DNA of 64,000 nucleotides from Xylogone sp. PMI_703 (taxonomy: Eukaryota; Ascomycota; Leotiomycetes). The notes beneath the pieces were generated by a model. That model did not search any database. It saw only the letters and a program-made list of their open reading frames with translations, and was not told where the DNA came from. Position numbers and translations under genes: made by a program. Location: NCBI GenBank assembly GCA_021399445.1, contig JAJTUQ010000012.1:62001-126000 (forward strand), in the 5' to 3' direction. Positions 11,208 through 22,959 of the stretch are shown here, one piece after another; within the stretch, counting starts at the first letter, position 1, and each line of letters opens with the position of its first letter.

Positions 11208-12416
11208 CTATGACGGCTTCAAAAAGTTTGCCCCAGTAGCTAGTCCCGGCGCCTTCTCCAAGAAGAAAGTTCTCGATTTCATAAGCCAGACGAGCAAGCC
11301 AGGCACCTTCACCCCAAACATAACACCCGTGCCATCTTTTGGACCAACAGGAACCGCTAGCATATCAGACTCAATCTGCTTGTATTGTTTCTCTTTTAAT
11401 ACCGTTGCTCCTGAAAGGGATATTTTTAAGTCTCCTCTCCCAACTGCTGCTTGTATATCGGACCAAATCGAGTAGCACAGCGCTGGGACAGGGAGTGATG
11501 CATCCAGGACGCTGCCTTTGGAGTAAGATGATGCATCTCCAATGCTGTAAATGCCAGAAGGAGCTTTGGTCGCACGAAGGGTAGTACCATCAGTTGCAAC
11601 TCGCTTTCTATCGTCAAGCCAATCTGCGGGGAGAAAACTAGTGTTTGGCGTCCCACCCGTAGCATCGATATAGATATCCAGCGTTCTGGTGCTATCATTG
11701 CTCAATTTCACTAGTGCTCTACCGTCTTCAAGCTTGGTTGATGAGATGACTTTGAGATTATGGACCGTTGTCACATTAAGTGATGTGAGTTTCCTCTCTG
11801 CTGCTTGACCAATGCCTGCATGCTTCAATCCCGGTAGGAGACGTGGCCCCCCCGATAGAAGTGTAATATCTCTTGACTTGTAAAAATAGGCTATCTCTCC
11901 CGCTGTCTCAATTCCTGTTGGTCCACCCCCGGCAATGAGAATTGTTTCTGCTCCGGCCAGACGCTTACGCATGTCCTCCAGCGCGTGAAGGGTGAGTTTG
12001 TAGTCACCATGGAGGGACCACAAAGGACTAGGGCTGGTCATTCCAGTAGCGATGACCAGGAAGTCATATTGCACTAGAACAAGCTGGGATGCTGTCGTGG
12101 TGTTGACTGAGACTGTCTTGGTAGCTTCCTGAAGCGCCACAGCCTCACCTTGGATGAATTCAAATTCAGAGGGGTGGTAGTTACTGAACGCATTTTGGAT
12201 CGAAGCAAAAGGCTTATCGGCTGATATTTCGATAGAAGCTAGAACTCGCGGAGCTCCAATTTTGAAAAACGTGTGATTGGATGGAGAGACAAGGGTGACT
12301 TTGAATGCTGGGCTTTCGCTGTCTGTGGACTTGAGTGATGGGGTGACATGGCGGAGGAGGTAATGTGCGGTAGAAATACCACTGAAATTCCCGCCGAGAA
12401 TAACGATACTATGCAT
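11208..12416 (-). CDS. FAD-dependent oxidoreductase, AIF/AMID-like (402 aa)
   Basis: The product is a pyridine nucleotide-disulphide oxidoreductase of the AMID/AIFM2-like family, which uses FAD and NAD(P)H. I chose the ATG at 12416 because it begins directly with the FAD-binding strand (MHSIVILGG); the frame is open 60 codons further upstream but without homology. Visible motifs are GGNFSG at residues 8-13, an ATG motif at 123-125, the NAD(P)-binding AGGGPTGIE near 162-170, a second ATGG near 252 and GIYSIGDAS at 288-296, which contacts FAD. No transmembrane anchor is evident. It is uninterrupted and of normal family length. It is divergent from the MFS exporter and shares an 874-bp upstream region with it, which suggests common control. 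The substrate cannot be told from sequence. Confidence 0.88.
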   Translation of the reverse strand: MHSIVILGGNFSGISTAHYLLRHVTPSLKSTDSESPAFKVTLVSPSNHTFFKIGAPRVLASIEISADKPFASIQNAFSNYHPSEFEFIQGEAVALQEATKTVSVNTTTASQLVLVQYDFLVIATGMTSPSPLWSLHGDYKLTLHALEDMRKRLAGAETILIAGGGPTGIETAGEIAYFYKSRDITLLSGGPRLLPGLKHAGIGQAAERKLTSLNVTTVHNLKVISSTKLEDGRALVKLSNDSTRTLDIYIDATGGTPNTSFLPADWLDDRKRVATDGTTLRATKAPSGIYSIGDASSYSKGSVLDASLPVPALCYSIWSDIQAAVGRGDLKISLSGATVLKEKQYKQIESDMLAVPVGPKDGTGVMFGVKVPGLLVWLMKSRTFFLEKAPGLATGANFLKPS

Positions 12417-13290
12417 GGCTGTTGCGAATCGCGAGATTTGCTTCACACTTTGATTTCTGTCTGGTATCGTGTAAAGTCGGATGTACTTGAGGCCCGATAC
12501 ACAAACACAAACCAGAGCCTGAGATATTCTTGAGATATGAACAATAATAGATCCTATATTAGGATACCAAGTAGTCTTTACTGTGGCATGGATCACTACC
12601 TTGGACTGTATGGCTGATATTGTACAAAAACTCGAAGAAGTCAGTCAATTAAAGTCTCCACGAAAGTAGTGGTACCGGTCTAATTATCCTTCCATCGTTC
12701 TCCGGCTCTGTTCCAAGCATGCTAGATACCTATTATTAAGAAAGCCTTCGAATTGTCTGACTAAGGCCGAATCCCTGGAAGTCTTTAGAAGCGTGTAAAT
12801 GCTTAGCGGAGCTTGCCACAAATCCACCAATCATCATTGGAACGGCACCCGTCGTTCTGTACCCACCCCTGCAGCTTGCTTTTGCTCTCTGGAGACTGGC
12901 CCACATTATTCTGGAACCAGCCGCAGCCCCAGAGATTGGAGAGTAAAGCATCCAAAATGAGCATGTTTAGCTCCAGTATGGCAAGTTTGAAAGGATCATT
13001 AGCCAATCATGACGGGCAGCGGAGCGCTTATTGCCTTGATCAGGCGTATTTAACGGTGGCAGGTGTCTGCAATGTCCATGATCCGACTATGAATGAGATG
13101 AGACTCTTACTCTCGGAGGTCCTGTTGTAAAGAGTTCCGTGAAGAGCCCAGGAGCCCGCCAAGGGGTACAGACCATGCTGTCTCGAGAGCCGGTGTATTT
13201 CTCTCTCGATTACATATACCTTCCTTCTCAATTCCTCTCTTATGTTCTCGGGGCTACACCTAAATAGAGTTTCGTTTTTCTTTCTCAGCA
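12417..13290. promoter_or_regulatory. Shared divergent upstream region (oxidoreductase / MFS exporter)
   Basis: These 874 bases separate two divergent start codons. Small frames on both strands (up to 105 codons) look accidental. A pyrimidine-rich tract lies shortly before the exporter ATG, as is usual for fungal promoters. No specific operator is identified. Confidence 0.5.
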
Positions 13291-15238
13291 ATGAATTCAG
13301 GGGAGAAGCCTCCCAGGACGGATGACGCGATCTCCACAGCTAGCTGCATGGGAAGCCTTAGCGGGAAAGCTTTCAACTCGGACGAGAACAACACCATGAG
13401 CAACGAGAAATCCGCCGTTGACAAGAAGCAACTGGAGACTGCGATGTTATCAATAGGACGCGATGTGCCACCGACGATGGAGACCCCTCTTGCTGCTCCC
13501 GGAGGGAGCAGAGAAAGCGATCTAGCCAAGGTCAGCTCCACAAAGGATGTCGGTGCCGAGTTGAATAGGGTCATGACAAGCGGAGAAGAATTCGAATACC
13601 CAACAGGAGCTAAGTTGACTCTGATCAGCTTCGCCCTATGTTTAGCTGTATTCCTGATGGCCCTGGATAACACCATCATCGCGACAGCCATTCCTCACAT
13701 CACTGATCGGTTTCATAGCTTGTCTGGTGAGCTCTCCCACGATGAGTTTCAGCCAGGTGCTGTTTTACTAATGCCACGGACCCAGATGTCGGATGGTATG
13801 GTTCTGCATACTTGCTGACCACCGCCTCCTTCCAACTTCTCTATGGCAAATTCTACACCTACTTCTCGATCAAATGGGTCTTCCTTGGCGCTATCTCTGT
13901 CTTCGAGCTTGGAAGTCTGATATGTGGAATCGCCCCAAACTCCATTACCCTGATCATTGGCCGAGCCGTCGCCGGTATTGGCGGTGCTGGAATATTTTCT
14001 GGTGCCTTGATCATCGTCGCGTATTCCGTGCCTTTGGCCAAGCGGCCAATGTATACTGGTTTGATTGGGGCTATGTATGGGATTGCGAGTGTGGCTGGTC
14101 CCCTTCTAGGTGGTGCCTTCACTGATAAAGGTAACTCAGATATTTATCATATCCTCAGGACAAATCACCAATCTGACTTTACATAGCAACATGGAGATGG
14201 TGTTTCTACATTAACCTACCTATTGGAGCCGTCACTGTCCTCGCCATTATAATCTTCTTCAAGCCCCCTCAGCGAGCTGAATTGGCCAATCTGGGTTGGA
14301 GAGAGCGGGTCAAGGAGTTTGACTTGTATGGAACAATGGCTCTGATACCCGCAATCATTTGCGTGCTGTTAGCTCTCCAGTGGGGTGGAACCAAATACTC
14401 GTGGGGTAATGGACGTATCATTGGCCTCTTCGTCGTGTTCGGTGTCTTGATCGTTGTCTTCATCGGTATCCAGTTCTGGAAACAAGACTCAGCGACTGTT
14501 CCTCCCTCAATGTTGAAAAGGCGTAGTATTGCTGCTGCTGCTTGGTTCTCTTTTAGCCTTGGGACAGGTTTCTTCCTCTTGGTCTACTATCTCCCCATCT
14601 GGTTCCAGGCCGTGAAGGGCGCATCAGCTGTCAAGTCTGGAATTATGAACTTACCTATGATCCTGACTATGGTTGTTGTGTCTATCATTTCTGGAATGGG
14701 CGTCACAGCCATCGGATATTACACCCCGTTGATGATTGCCTCCTCTTTTCTGACGGCCGTCGGAATTGGATTGATGTGTACCTTCCACCCAGATACAAAC
14801 CACTCGATGTGGATTGGCTACCAAGCCATCACTGGGATTGGTGTCGGCCTCGGATTTCAGCAACCCCTGATAGCAGTCCAAACCGTCCTAGATATTTCAC
14901 AAGTACCCCTTGGAACTTCCCTTGTTGCCTTTGTCCAGACATTAGGCGGGGCCTTGTTCGTATCGGTCGGACAAAATGTTTTCAGCAACAGACTAGTTCA
15001 AGATCTCGCCAAGTACGTGCCAGACGTTGACCCAAACATTGTCCTGAATACGGGGGCGACCTCGATCCAACAGACGATCAGCAAAGCAGATCTTCCTGGT
15101 GTCACGCTTGCTTATAACAATGCCCTCACACGATCTTTCCTCGTCGCATGTATCATGTCTGCCTTAACCATCCTCGGAGCCGCCGCTATGGAGTGGAGAA
15201 GTGTGAAGGGGAAGAAGATCGAGATGACCGGTGCATAA
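13291..15238 (+). CDS. MFS drug/toxin exporter, DHA2-type 14-TM (610 aa, 3 exons)
   Basis: Exons are 13291-13726, 13786-14130 and 14187-15238. The two introns are 59 and 56 nt with GT..AG ends, and a TACTAAT branch site is visible in the first; splicing joins the frames exactly. The protein has a cytosolic N-terminal tail of about 105 residues, then a first membrane helix ending in [11 protein letters not shown] (motif D1 of DHA2 proteins), WYGSAYLL, the motif A region, and a motif C-like [12 protein letters not shown] segment. The C-terminal half ([13 protein letters not shown] onward) contains the remaining helices. The family exports drugs, mycotoxins and metabolites across the plasma membrane by proton antiport. 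Its neighbours are an FAD oxidoreductase and a regulator, a typical metabolite-locus grouping. The C-terminus is short and basic. The substrate is not predictable. Confidence 0.93.
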
Positions 15239-15820
15239 GGGGCAAGTCTGCTCTGCTTGTGTGATCTTTCGTATCACCTGCCTTATGACTTAATCATGTT
15301 TCTTTGTTAATTGTACGTAAATATAGATCAACGTTGAGTTGCGGTCTGCAGTATAGTTCCCTTTCTACAGAAACCTCGAACATTGACTTGGGGGTGCTTC
15401 ATTGATAGACTGCACAGCAAGATAGAGGCTTGTATCTTAAGCAGTCCCTAATATGTTAAAAATAAAATTCTCGTCACCCACTGCTTCAGTCTGGAAGATG
15501 CTCCTTGTGAAATTGGGTGCCAAGATGGCAAGTCCAATGTCTCGGACAGATCGGCTAGTCAACATCTTCTTCACGGCTACATAAAACAAAAAGTATTGCT
15601 CTATCATGACCGCAGACGTATTAATTATGGATATCATTTTCCATCAGATGATCCTTGTTTCACTCTCAAATCACTGGTTACCTGTGAATGTCTCTGCAAG
15701 TGTACTCCTCATCCACGTTCTTTATTATCGAAATTGATTAGTATCACCGTGTCCATTGCGGCCAGGTAGTTTATCAACTTCTCACGCGATAAGTACTTTT
15801 CCAGATCAGTGCACATCATA
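15239..15820. other. Convergent 3' region between exporter and regulator
   Basis: This 582-bp gap lies between two converging genes and should hold both 3' untranslated regions. Its only frame of note (66 codons, 15437-15637, minus) has no recognisable product. Confidence 0.5.
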
Positions 15821-17371
15821 CTATGACCCAATTTCCTCTAGAGGCAAAGTCAACCAGGGGTGCCATTCCTCATCCAGCTGATTACGGATGCGAGTTAACA
15901 GCCTCTTGCTATAACCACTCATATACCAGTTGGTTTTCTCTAATGGTCGAAGCAGGATACAGTAATGAGCTAATAATATCAAAGCGACGGGTTCTCTATC
16001 CTTCAACAGATCCAAATATTCCTGTGTAACTTGCATTGGCCAAGTATAAGTCGCAGTCCACAGGCTATAGGTGTTTCGCGACTGGGCCACCTTCGCGTTT
16101 GCAAACGCTCTTGAGAGGGCAAGGAGAGCTAATGACAGGGGAGAGGAAGCGTGGTTCGAGACATTCTGTGCAATGTGTCCTGTACTCGGTTTGATTAATT
16201 CCGCCAGTGCGTGTAGACGCTCATCATTCTCTATGGTCTCAGAGTTCGAGCCGCTCTGTTCACGTTCCAAATCAACCAAATCAACCATCATCAAGGCGAT
16301 AAGTGGGGCTCCTTCTATATGCGGCCAGACTGACATAAAGGTATTACAGCTGCCTCGTAGAACCTGCAGCCAATCTGGAAGGCCTGGGTCATTCTTTCCT
16401 TTTACGAGTAGGAGATCTTCGTCTTGCTGGTCTGCGGAGAAGCAGTGGAAGATAAGGAGCTGCGAGAATACCATCAATGCAAAACAGTTGTCGCTATTTG
16501 GTGTAGCTATTTCAACCCGGAATTCTGGTAGCGCTATATTTTGATGGTAGGCTGCTATTAGCTGATACCTCTTCCTCCTGGAGGGGTAGAGATATGCGAG
16601 ATGCAGTGCGGAGCAAGCTAGAATGCCATGCTTTAAGAACGGATATTCGGCTGCCAAAATAGGTACCTCAGTGCGCCACACCTGTCTACTGACTTCATTG
16701 TGGCCAATGTGCAGATATGTGGAAGTTTGAAAATGCTGGAGAAGCTGGGGGCATTCGATCGTCATTGCGTCAGAGTCATATATTAATGGTGGGCTTGGTG
16801 TGATAGTTCTCGAAGTGGTGATTTCTTGGTCGATATTTGAACGCAATTCTTGCTGGTTCAGAGTAGGGGAAGATTGCCGTACTATGAAGTATCTCAGCTG
16901 ATTTCCGCGAAAGAACGTCTGTAAATTGACTGGACGCCATTGAGGATTGTTTAATGTCAATGTACTATGATCTTCCGTCCAGTGCTTCTTCATACGCTTA
17001 AGAGTAGCACAGAGATGATTGCATCCGCTAGCCTCACAAGCGAGACCAGCTATGGTAGTTAAAAGAGGCACTGGTCTCTCATCTGGCCCCGGTAGAGTTA
17101 CGTCTTTCGGATCGGCAAGGTCCAGCCCCTGAGCATATTCCAAGAGCGTCTGACGCCTAGAGCGGTAAATCCGGTGCAGTTCCTTTAAGTGACGGGATAT
17201 CGCAGACGGCTGGATTGCATAGCGACATTCTCTGCATATCAAAACTTTATGCCGTGGAATATAATGAAGTAGTTGTGTCGGCTCAAGTGGTTCTACAGGC
17301 ATGCCGTTTGGGGCCGAAAAAGCGGGACGGTACCACTTTCGTAGTTGTATGTGAAATTGCGTTACCACCAC
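15821..17371 (-). CDS. OrsD-domain zinc-finger regulator with fungal TF C-terminus (516 aa)
   Basis: The N-terminal region carries the domain first described in the orsellinic acid cluster protein OrsD (PF12013), with two Cys2-His2-like modules: C46/C49 with H61/H66, and C112/C117 with H130/H135. The C-terminal two thirds resemble the Upc2-type fungal transcription factor regulatory region (helical, with a conserved HGILACSALHLAYL segment near residue 260). Together this suggests a nuclear transcription regulator. The frame is intronless; the start may be the ATG at 17371 or the one at 17302 (Met24), both upstream of the domain. It converges on the MFS exporter and could regulate it and the oxidoreductase. 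I infer regulation only from proximity. It shows no disruption. Confidence 0.8.
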   Translation of the reverse strand: MVVTQFHIQLRKWYRPAFSAPNGMPVEPLEPTQLLHYIPRHKVLICRECRYAIQPSAISRHLKELHRIYRSRRQTLLEYAQGLDLADPKDVTLPGPDERPVPLLTTIAGLACEASGCNHLCATLKRMKKHWTEDHSTLTLNNPQWRPVNLQTFFRGNQLRYFIVRQSSPTLNQQELRSNIDQEITTSRTITPSPPLIYDSDAMTIECPQLLQHFQTSTYLHIGHNEVSRQVWRTEVPILAAEYPFLKHGILACSALHLAYLYPSRRKRYQLIAAYHQNIALPEFRVEIATPNSDNCFALMVFSQLLIFHCFSADQQDEDLLLVKGKNDPGLPDWLQVLRGSCNTFMSVWPHIEGAPLIALMMVDLVDLEREQSGSNSETIENDERLHALAELIKPSTGHIAQNVSNHASSPLSLALLALSRAFANAKVAQSRNTYSLWTATYTWPMQVTQEYLDLLKDREPVALILLAHYCILLRPLEKTNWYMSGYSKRLLTRIRNQLDEEWHPWLTLPLEEIGS

Positions 17372-18393
17372 TGCCTAAATACAAAGAATGAAGTGAGAAA
17401 GATATGTGGCCGAGACTTAGTTTGTAGGACGACGGCCACGGTTCTATACGCATAAAGCAATACGGTGGAAAGCTCGCCTAATATCACGTCGCTATTAAAG
17501 TCATGTGATCGATTCATTGTATTCGATGCTGACAGAATTTGCCTCAGGTCAAAGCGTAGGGAACAGCACTGTCAGCTAATATTTTAAAGGTACGTAGACC
17601 TATCAGTTTGGCCTTGTGTCATGGAGGGGGAAATGTACAGTTTCATCTTTCGGTTCGATTATGCAATTCACCGTGAAGAGAAGCGCCTTCTTCTTCAACA
17701 TGTCTCCCAGAGAGCCCCCCATTTCTGCAAGTCTATTTGGGAAGGACAGAATTCCGATATCTGGTGCACTTCTCGCATCGGGTGTGGCCAACCTCTCCTA
17801 ATTTACAACTGCCAATAAAAATGAAAATATTCTATGTATATAAATTTTTTAAAATTTTTTTTTAAATAAATAAACATCACACATGTAGTCATTGATATAA
17901 TCATGTTAGTTTTATTTTACAATTATATTTTCTTCAAGATATATCATATTCTACCGTCTCTCGATCCAGCAACATCAAACCGAACACGCTTTTCTCAGCC
18001 TCCGTTTCTTGGGGGACAACTCAGCGGGCCAGCCGCCACAGAAGAGTGAGAGGAGCATCGGCAGCAGCGGCATCGATCGGACGAACCAACCGGTGCTGAA
18101 GATGGGGCGCGGGCTCACCTGTGCCGGGTGAAACGCGAATGGCAAACGACAGCTGTCTCTCCAAGTACAAAGCCACCCAGATCGTTCACCATTCCTAAAC
18201 GGTCAACTTGCTCCGTGGCTGCTTTGTTTGGTACAAGACCCGTCCCATACTAATCCTGTATTCGATAGTTGTTGGCACACCCGTCGCCGCACTTCCGAGG
18301 CCACGCATCCAGACCTTGGGTGTGGTGCTGATCACGATTAGCCCTCCCCGGGAAAGGAGACACTGACTGGTACTTGGTGGAATTTGGCAAAAT
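17372..18393. other. Intergenic: AT-rich block then GC-rich block without recognised gene
   Basis: Bases 17800-17960 are very AT-rich. Bases 17980-18390 are clearly GC-richer, and minus-strand frames run through them in pieces, but no family is recognisable. Short overlapping frames at 17603-17818 on both strands also have no known product. The sharp change of composition may mark a repeat boundary. Confidence 0.4.
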
Positions 18394-21121
18394 ATGTACG
18401 AGGAGGTGCTAGGGAGTGAGTGGAAACGCTCACCGAACGGCAACATAGAGCTAATTTCTTTCAACGATGACAACTCTCCTCCGTATGCCATCTTATCACA
18501 CACCTGGGGCGAGGGCCAAGAAGTCACATATAACGAGCTGGTGTCCGGTACGGGCAAAGACAAGACTGGTTATGCCAAAATCCAGTTCTGTGTAGACAGA
18601 GCCGCCGAGGATAGGCTACAGTATTCCTGGGTGGATACCTGTTGCATCGACAAATCTATGAATCATGAGCTCAACACGGCTATTAACTCGATGTTCCGCT
18701 GGTATCAGCGGGCAAGCAAATGCTATGCATACTTGTCTGATGTCTTAGTACCGGCGGAGGTCACTGACGCTCAAGCTTTCCGGATAACTTGGGCAGAAGC
18801 CTTTCGACAGAGCTAGTGGTTTACACGAGGCTGGACATTGCAGGAACTTTTAGCGCTACCCATAGTTGAGTTCTTCTCCAGGGATGGTAAGAAGCTGGGT
18901 AATAAGATATCGTTAGAACAAGAAATCCATCAGATCACAAAGCTTCTTATCAGAGTATTAAGAGGACAACCCCTTTCTGAGTTTAGCATTGAGGAACGAA
19001 TAAGCTAGACGGCTAATCGTACAACAACGTTGAATGAAGATAAGGTTTATTGTTTACTGGGAATTTTCGGAGTATTCCTATCATTTATATATGGGGAGGG
19101 AGAAGAATATGCAACTAGGCGGCTGAGAGACGAAATAAAAAGGCAACAGGAAAGGCGAGGAACAGAAAGACTTCAAGACTTGACAGGTATGTTCTTGCCC
19201 AGGGTAACATTCCTCTTTCGAATTTTCATATGGCTAATTAGGTACAATCTCCTCGTCGTTGCCTTTTCCGCAAAACGAACTCTTTGTCGAGCGAGAAGAT
19301 GAGCTTCGATCTTTTGAACAGTTCCTCCTTCCTAATACTCACCGGCGTATAACAATATATAGTCTAGGAGGGTGTGGGAAATCAGCACTTGCTCTCGAGT
19401 TTACATATCGCACACTTACTCAACACGTTAAACGTCTAGTTCTCTGGGTACTTGCTATTAACCAAAAAAGTTTCGAACTTGCTTATCGGGAGATAAGAAC
19501 CCAGCTTTGCATACAAGGAATCGCCGATAAAAATGCAGATATCAAGTAACTTGTTAAAGATGCATTAAACTTGGCCAACACAAGTTCTTGGTTAATGATT
19601 GTTGACAATGCTGACAACCCTAGGGTCCTTATGAAGAGGGGTGACACTGGAGGTAATCTGGTGTTAGCTCGACTTCGTGATTATCTCCCATATAGCCCTC
19701 AAGGCAAGATCCTCTTCACTACGCACAATAAGAAAGTTGCCAAAGACCTAACTCCGAGTAGCATGTTAAAGCTTAATGATATGAGCGAAGCTGAGGCTCA
19801 GCGGCTACTGGAGCAACGAATATCGAAGCCAGCATTGCTCCACAACAAGAAGACTGTTAACCAATTGCTAGAGATAGTTACCTATCTACCACTTGCCATT
19901 GTACAGACAGCCACTTTTATGAACAATAACAACATATCAGTATCCAGATACATTTCGTTGTTCCAAGAAGTAGGTTCCGAGGCTAAACTTTTCAGCGAAC
20001 ATTTCGAGGACTTTAGCAGATACCGAGAAATGAAAAGCACGATTGCAAAAACGTGGCATATCTCATTCGATCAGATACGAAAATACGACCCACTTGCTGC
20101 AGAGTATCTTTCGTTTATAGCATACATTGATTGTATCAACATTCCCCAGTCACTGTTATCTCCTGAAGGTTCCCTGGTGTAACAAGCTAAAGCAGTCGGG
20201 ACATTAAAAGGATATACATTCATCACGGAACGTCAACAGGCTGTACAAGAGCTAAAAAGCGAGAAGTTCTTCGATATGTACCGACTAGTCCATATAACGT
20301 CAGAATGGTGGCTAGATAAGTATGGTGAACAGACGGACTGGACAGCTAAAGCAGTGATACGACTCAGGGACTTAATCCCATACAGTGGGCATGAGAGGAA
20401 AGAAGAGTGGATGACGTATCTCCCTCACACAATTCACATAGCCAGATTAGATAACAAACTGGACAAGATCACGAGGGCTTCGCTTTTAGATCGGATAGGA
20501 CGATGTCAAGCAAGCTTAGGGCAATATTCAGCGGCGGAGAAGACGCACCAACAAGCTCTTTTGTTGCGAGAAAGGAGGTTGGGGAAGGAAGATGATGATA
20601 CACTCACAAGCATGAGTCAGGTAGAAGTGGCACTTGAGCATCAGGGAAAGTATAAGGAGGCAGAAGCGATGCAACGACAGACACTGGCGCAGAGAGAGAA
20701 GGTGCTTAGGCTTGAGCATCCAGACACGCTAACAAGCATGAGCAACTTGGCACTCGTGCTGATCAGCCAAGGCAAGTACAAAGAGGCAGAATTGATGCAC
20801 AGGCAAGAGTTAACAAGGTGTGAAAAGGTGCTTAGAGCCGAGCATCCTTCCACGCTGACGAGCGTGTACAACCTTACTTATCTCCTTGCAACTCAGCCGC
20901 GTTACGAGGAATCTGCTGCTCTGTATAAAAGGGCATGCGCTGGGTATAGCACTGTTCTTGGAAATGATCACCCGACCACGCGTGCATGCTGTGAACATTA
21001 TTCTGATATGCTTGCGTCGCAAGAGCAAGAGGGGCTTGCTCGTCGCCCTAAGTTGCCAAATCATAGCATGCAACCAGACAAGGCATCCAAACTATCACGT
21101 GGTTTGGCGAAGATAGGCTGA
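18394..21121 (+). pseudogene. HET / NB-ARC / TPR protein with four in-frame stops
   Basis: Two exons (18394-19186 and 19242-21121, a 55-nt GT..AG intron with a CTAAT branch site) encode a complete incompatibility-type NLR. The HET domain has AILSHTWG, WVDTCCIDK, then WFTRGWTLQEL and YCLLGIFG. The nucleotide-binding domain has the P-loop GGCGKSALA, Walker B WLMIVDNAD, GKILFTTHN and a YLPLAIVQTA segment. The C-terminus has about four 42-residue kinesin-light-chain-like TPRs (HPDTLTSMSNLAL type). Four stops remain in frame, near 18814, 19006, 19547 and 20180. The one near 19006 falls where the family has Trp, so TGG to TAG is likely; the others fit C-to-T or other single changes. Frame is otherwise kept for 890 codons, so death was recent. 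Such proteins trigger cell death on non-self recognition. Confidence 0.88.
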
Positions 21122-21289
21122 AAGTTGAAGCTCCCTAGGAACTGAACAGAAGTTTATTTATATATAGTGCACTATCTAAAAATCGTGCAGCTATAACTTA
21201 ATAGCGTCGCAAATGATTGTCCATCCATACCTACTCCGGTACTAGCACAGGTTATCCCCTCAATCAGAGGAAATGGAGTCAGTTACGCA

Positions 21290-21389
21290 AATGCATAATT
21301 CCTCAAAATAACTAGATTTCATTGGCTCGCTTATTCAATTTGTATCATATTTGCCAATGAAATCGAGTTATTTTGAGGAATTATGCATT
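21290..21389. repeat. Long inverted repeat (37-bp stem, 26-nt loop)
   Basis: The arms 21290-21326 and 21353-21389 are reverse complements at 36 of 37 positions, the one mismatch being A21314 against G21365. The arm starts ATGCATAATTCCTC. The unpaired centre is 26 nt. It may be a tiny MITE or foldback remnant, or a transcribed hairpin. Confidence 0.9.
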
Positions 21390-22910
21390 ACGAACGATCT
21401 TGCATATCTTGCACTAAGCTTATTGGAGATCACGTGGACCGGAGAATTTGGCGAAAGAGCAGTCATCAGCCACAAATTCTCAACAGCCACAAAGTTAGTA
21501 ATTGAATATTCGAGATTACTGGAAGTTGGCTTAATTACCCGTAATTATCATCGGAATGTGCAGGGGTCATTTTCACTAATCACAACTCGTTAGTCGACTT
21601 CATCAGAAGTATCATCCTCCGTGGCGACTATGCATGTATTTGCATGGCGCGGCAGCCACAAGACTAACGACGATCTTCAGCATGGGTAGTGAGGCCCTAA
21701 CGCTCAGATAAGATCGTTTATAAGTATTACGAGTGAAAAGGGCTCGATGTTAGAGCAGTAATGAAGGATATCTGTTTTGCCGTAAAATGGAGCTCTCCGT
21801 AAACCGAGTACGACGGCGACGATGCAAATGTAAACTTTCCAGTGAGTGTAGTTTAGGGTGTTATGACGTTGATGGTAGTGTCGATTCGCTCTCCTCAGCT
21901 TATCTTGTGACCGTATAGTGCTTTATGATGTTCCAACCCCGAAAACAAAGGAATTCGACGGGCAGATCTACTCGGCGGCCAGATTGTGCGATTGGAGATC
22001 GCCTTCCTTAAATGGATCCAAGGAAAAACGTGAGTGCTTGATGCTCCCTGCCGATCCCTGCTTATCATTTGCCCTAGTATGTAATAGCCCGTATCCTAAT
22101 TGGTCAGCTATACGGTGATTGTTGAGATCAATCCGAATTCGGATATGAAGCGCAGACGCTATCCCTGTGCCGATATCTTCTTTGTTTATCTTTCCTACTG
22201 CCGAACATATCACCCTTCCACGCCCTAGTGGACGACCCAATGGAGTGATGTGAGGAGGTTCACGAAGTTAGAGGAAGTTTGCGATTTGACTCTTATTTTC
22301 CGATACTAGAAATAGTGGATGGAGTTAGGCTAGACAGCGAAGAAAATTCTCATTAAATGCCTGAACGAGGTGTTTGTGTTGCATAATTTACCAATTGGGG
22401 TTACATGATAGTAATTAACCATTCTACCGTAGCATACTTTATTATGTGATGGCTGCCGTGCACAGATATGTGATTTTTTTACGGCGATAACAATATCGAT
22501 AGTGGGCAACCGTCTTTGCAACTTGCTAGCACTCCCGCTCAAAACATTTGTTGCGTTGGTGGTGGTTGAAATTCTGCCGGCGGGCGGTGAGTAAAACTTA
22601 GCCCTGGCACCTCCGTAGTTACGTCCCAAACCCTGGCCTATTCATCTATGGTCGCCAATAGATCCATAGCAATCCCCTGTCAAAGAAAATTGCTCGACAC
22701 TTCTCGAGCGGGGATTATTCTTTGTGAACTGGTGACGATGGTGTGAAACGGAGAGATTATCCTTCCATTCAAGAATAAAATGCATTCTTGAAAAGCTTTA
22801 CCACTTACCACTCTAGTTGCTTTGTCCAGGATTGGGAAGGATCCTTGTCGGGCAAGCTAAACGCAAGTTATGTATTCCTTTGCTTAAGACTTAGCCTGGA
22901 ACGGTATTGA

Positions 22911-22959
22911 TCGCTGTTTATTTGTTGGCTTGGGCACCAAGCCAACAAAGAAATAGCGA
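22911..22959. repeat. Imperfect hairpin upstream of the bHLH gene
   Basis: The arms 22911-22931 and 22939-22959 pair at 20 of 21 positions if one G-T pair is allowed; the inner 11 bp (TTTGTTGGCTT) are perfect. The loop is 7 nt. It lies about 185 bp before the bHLH start codon, so it could sit in the promoter or 5' UTR. Confidence 0.8.

Noticed and set aside
18195..18563. Minus-strand 122-codon ORF
   Set aside because: It overlaps the start of the HET domain on the plus strand and is mostly its shadow; the remainder has no recognisable family.
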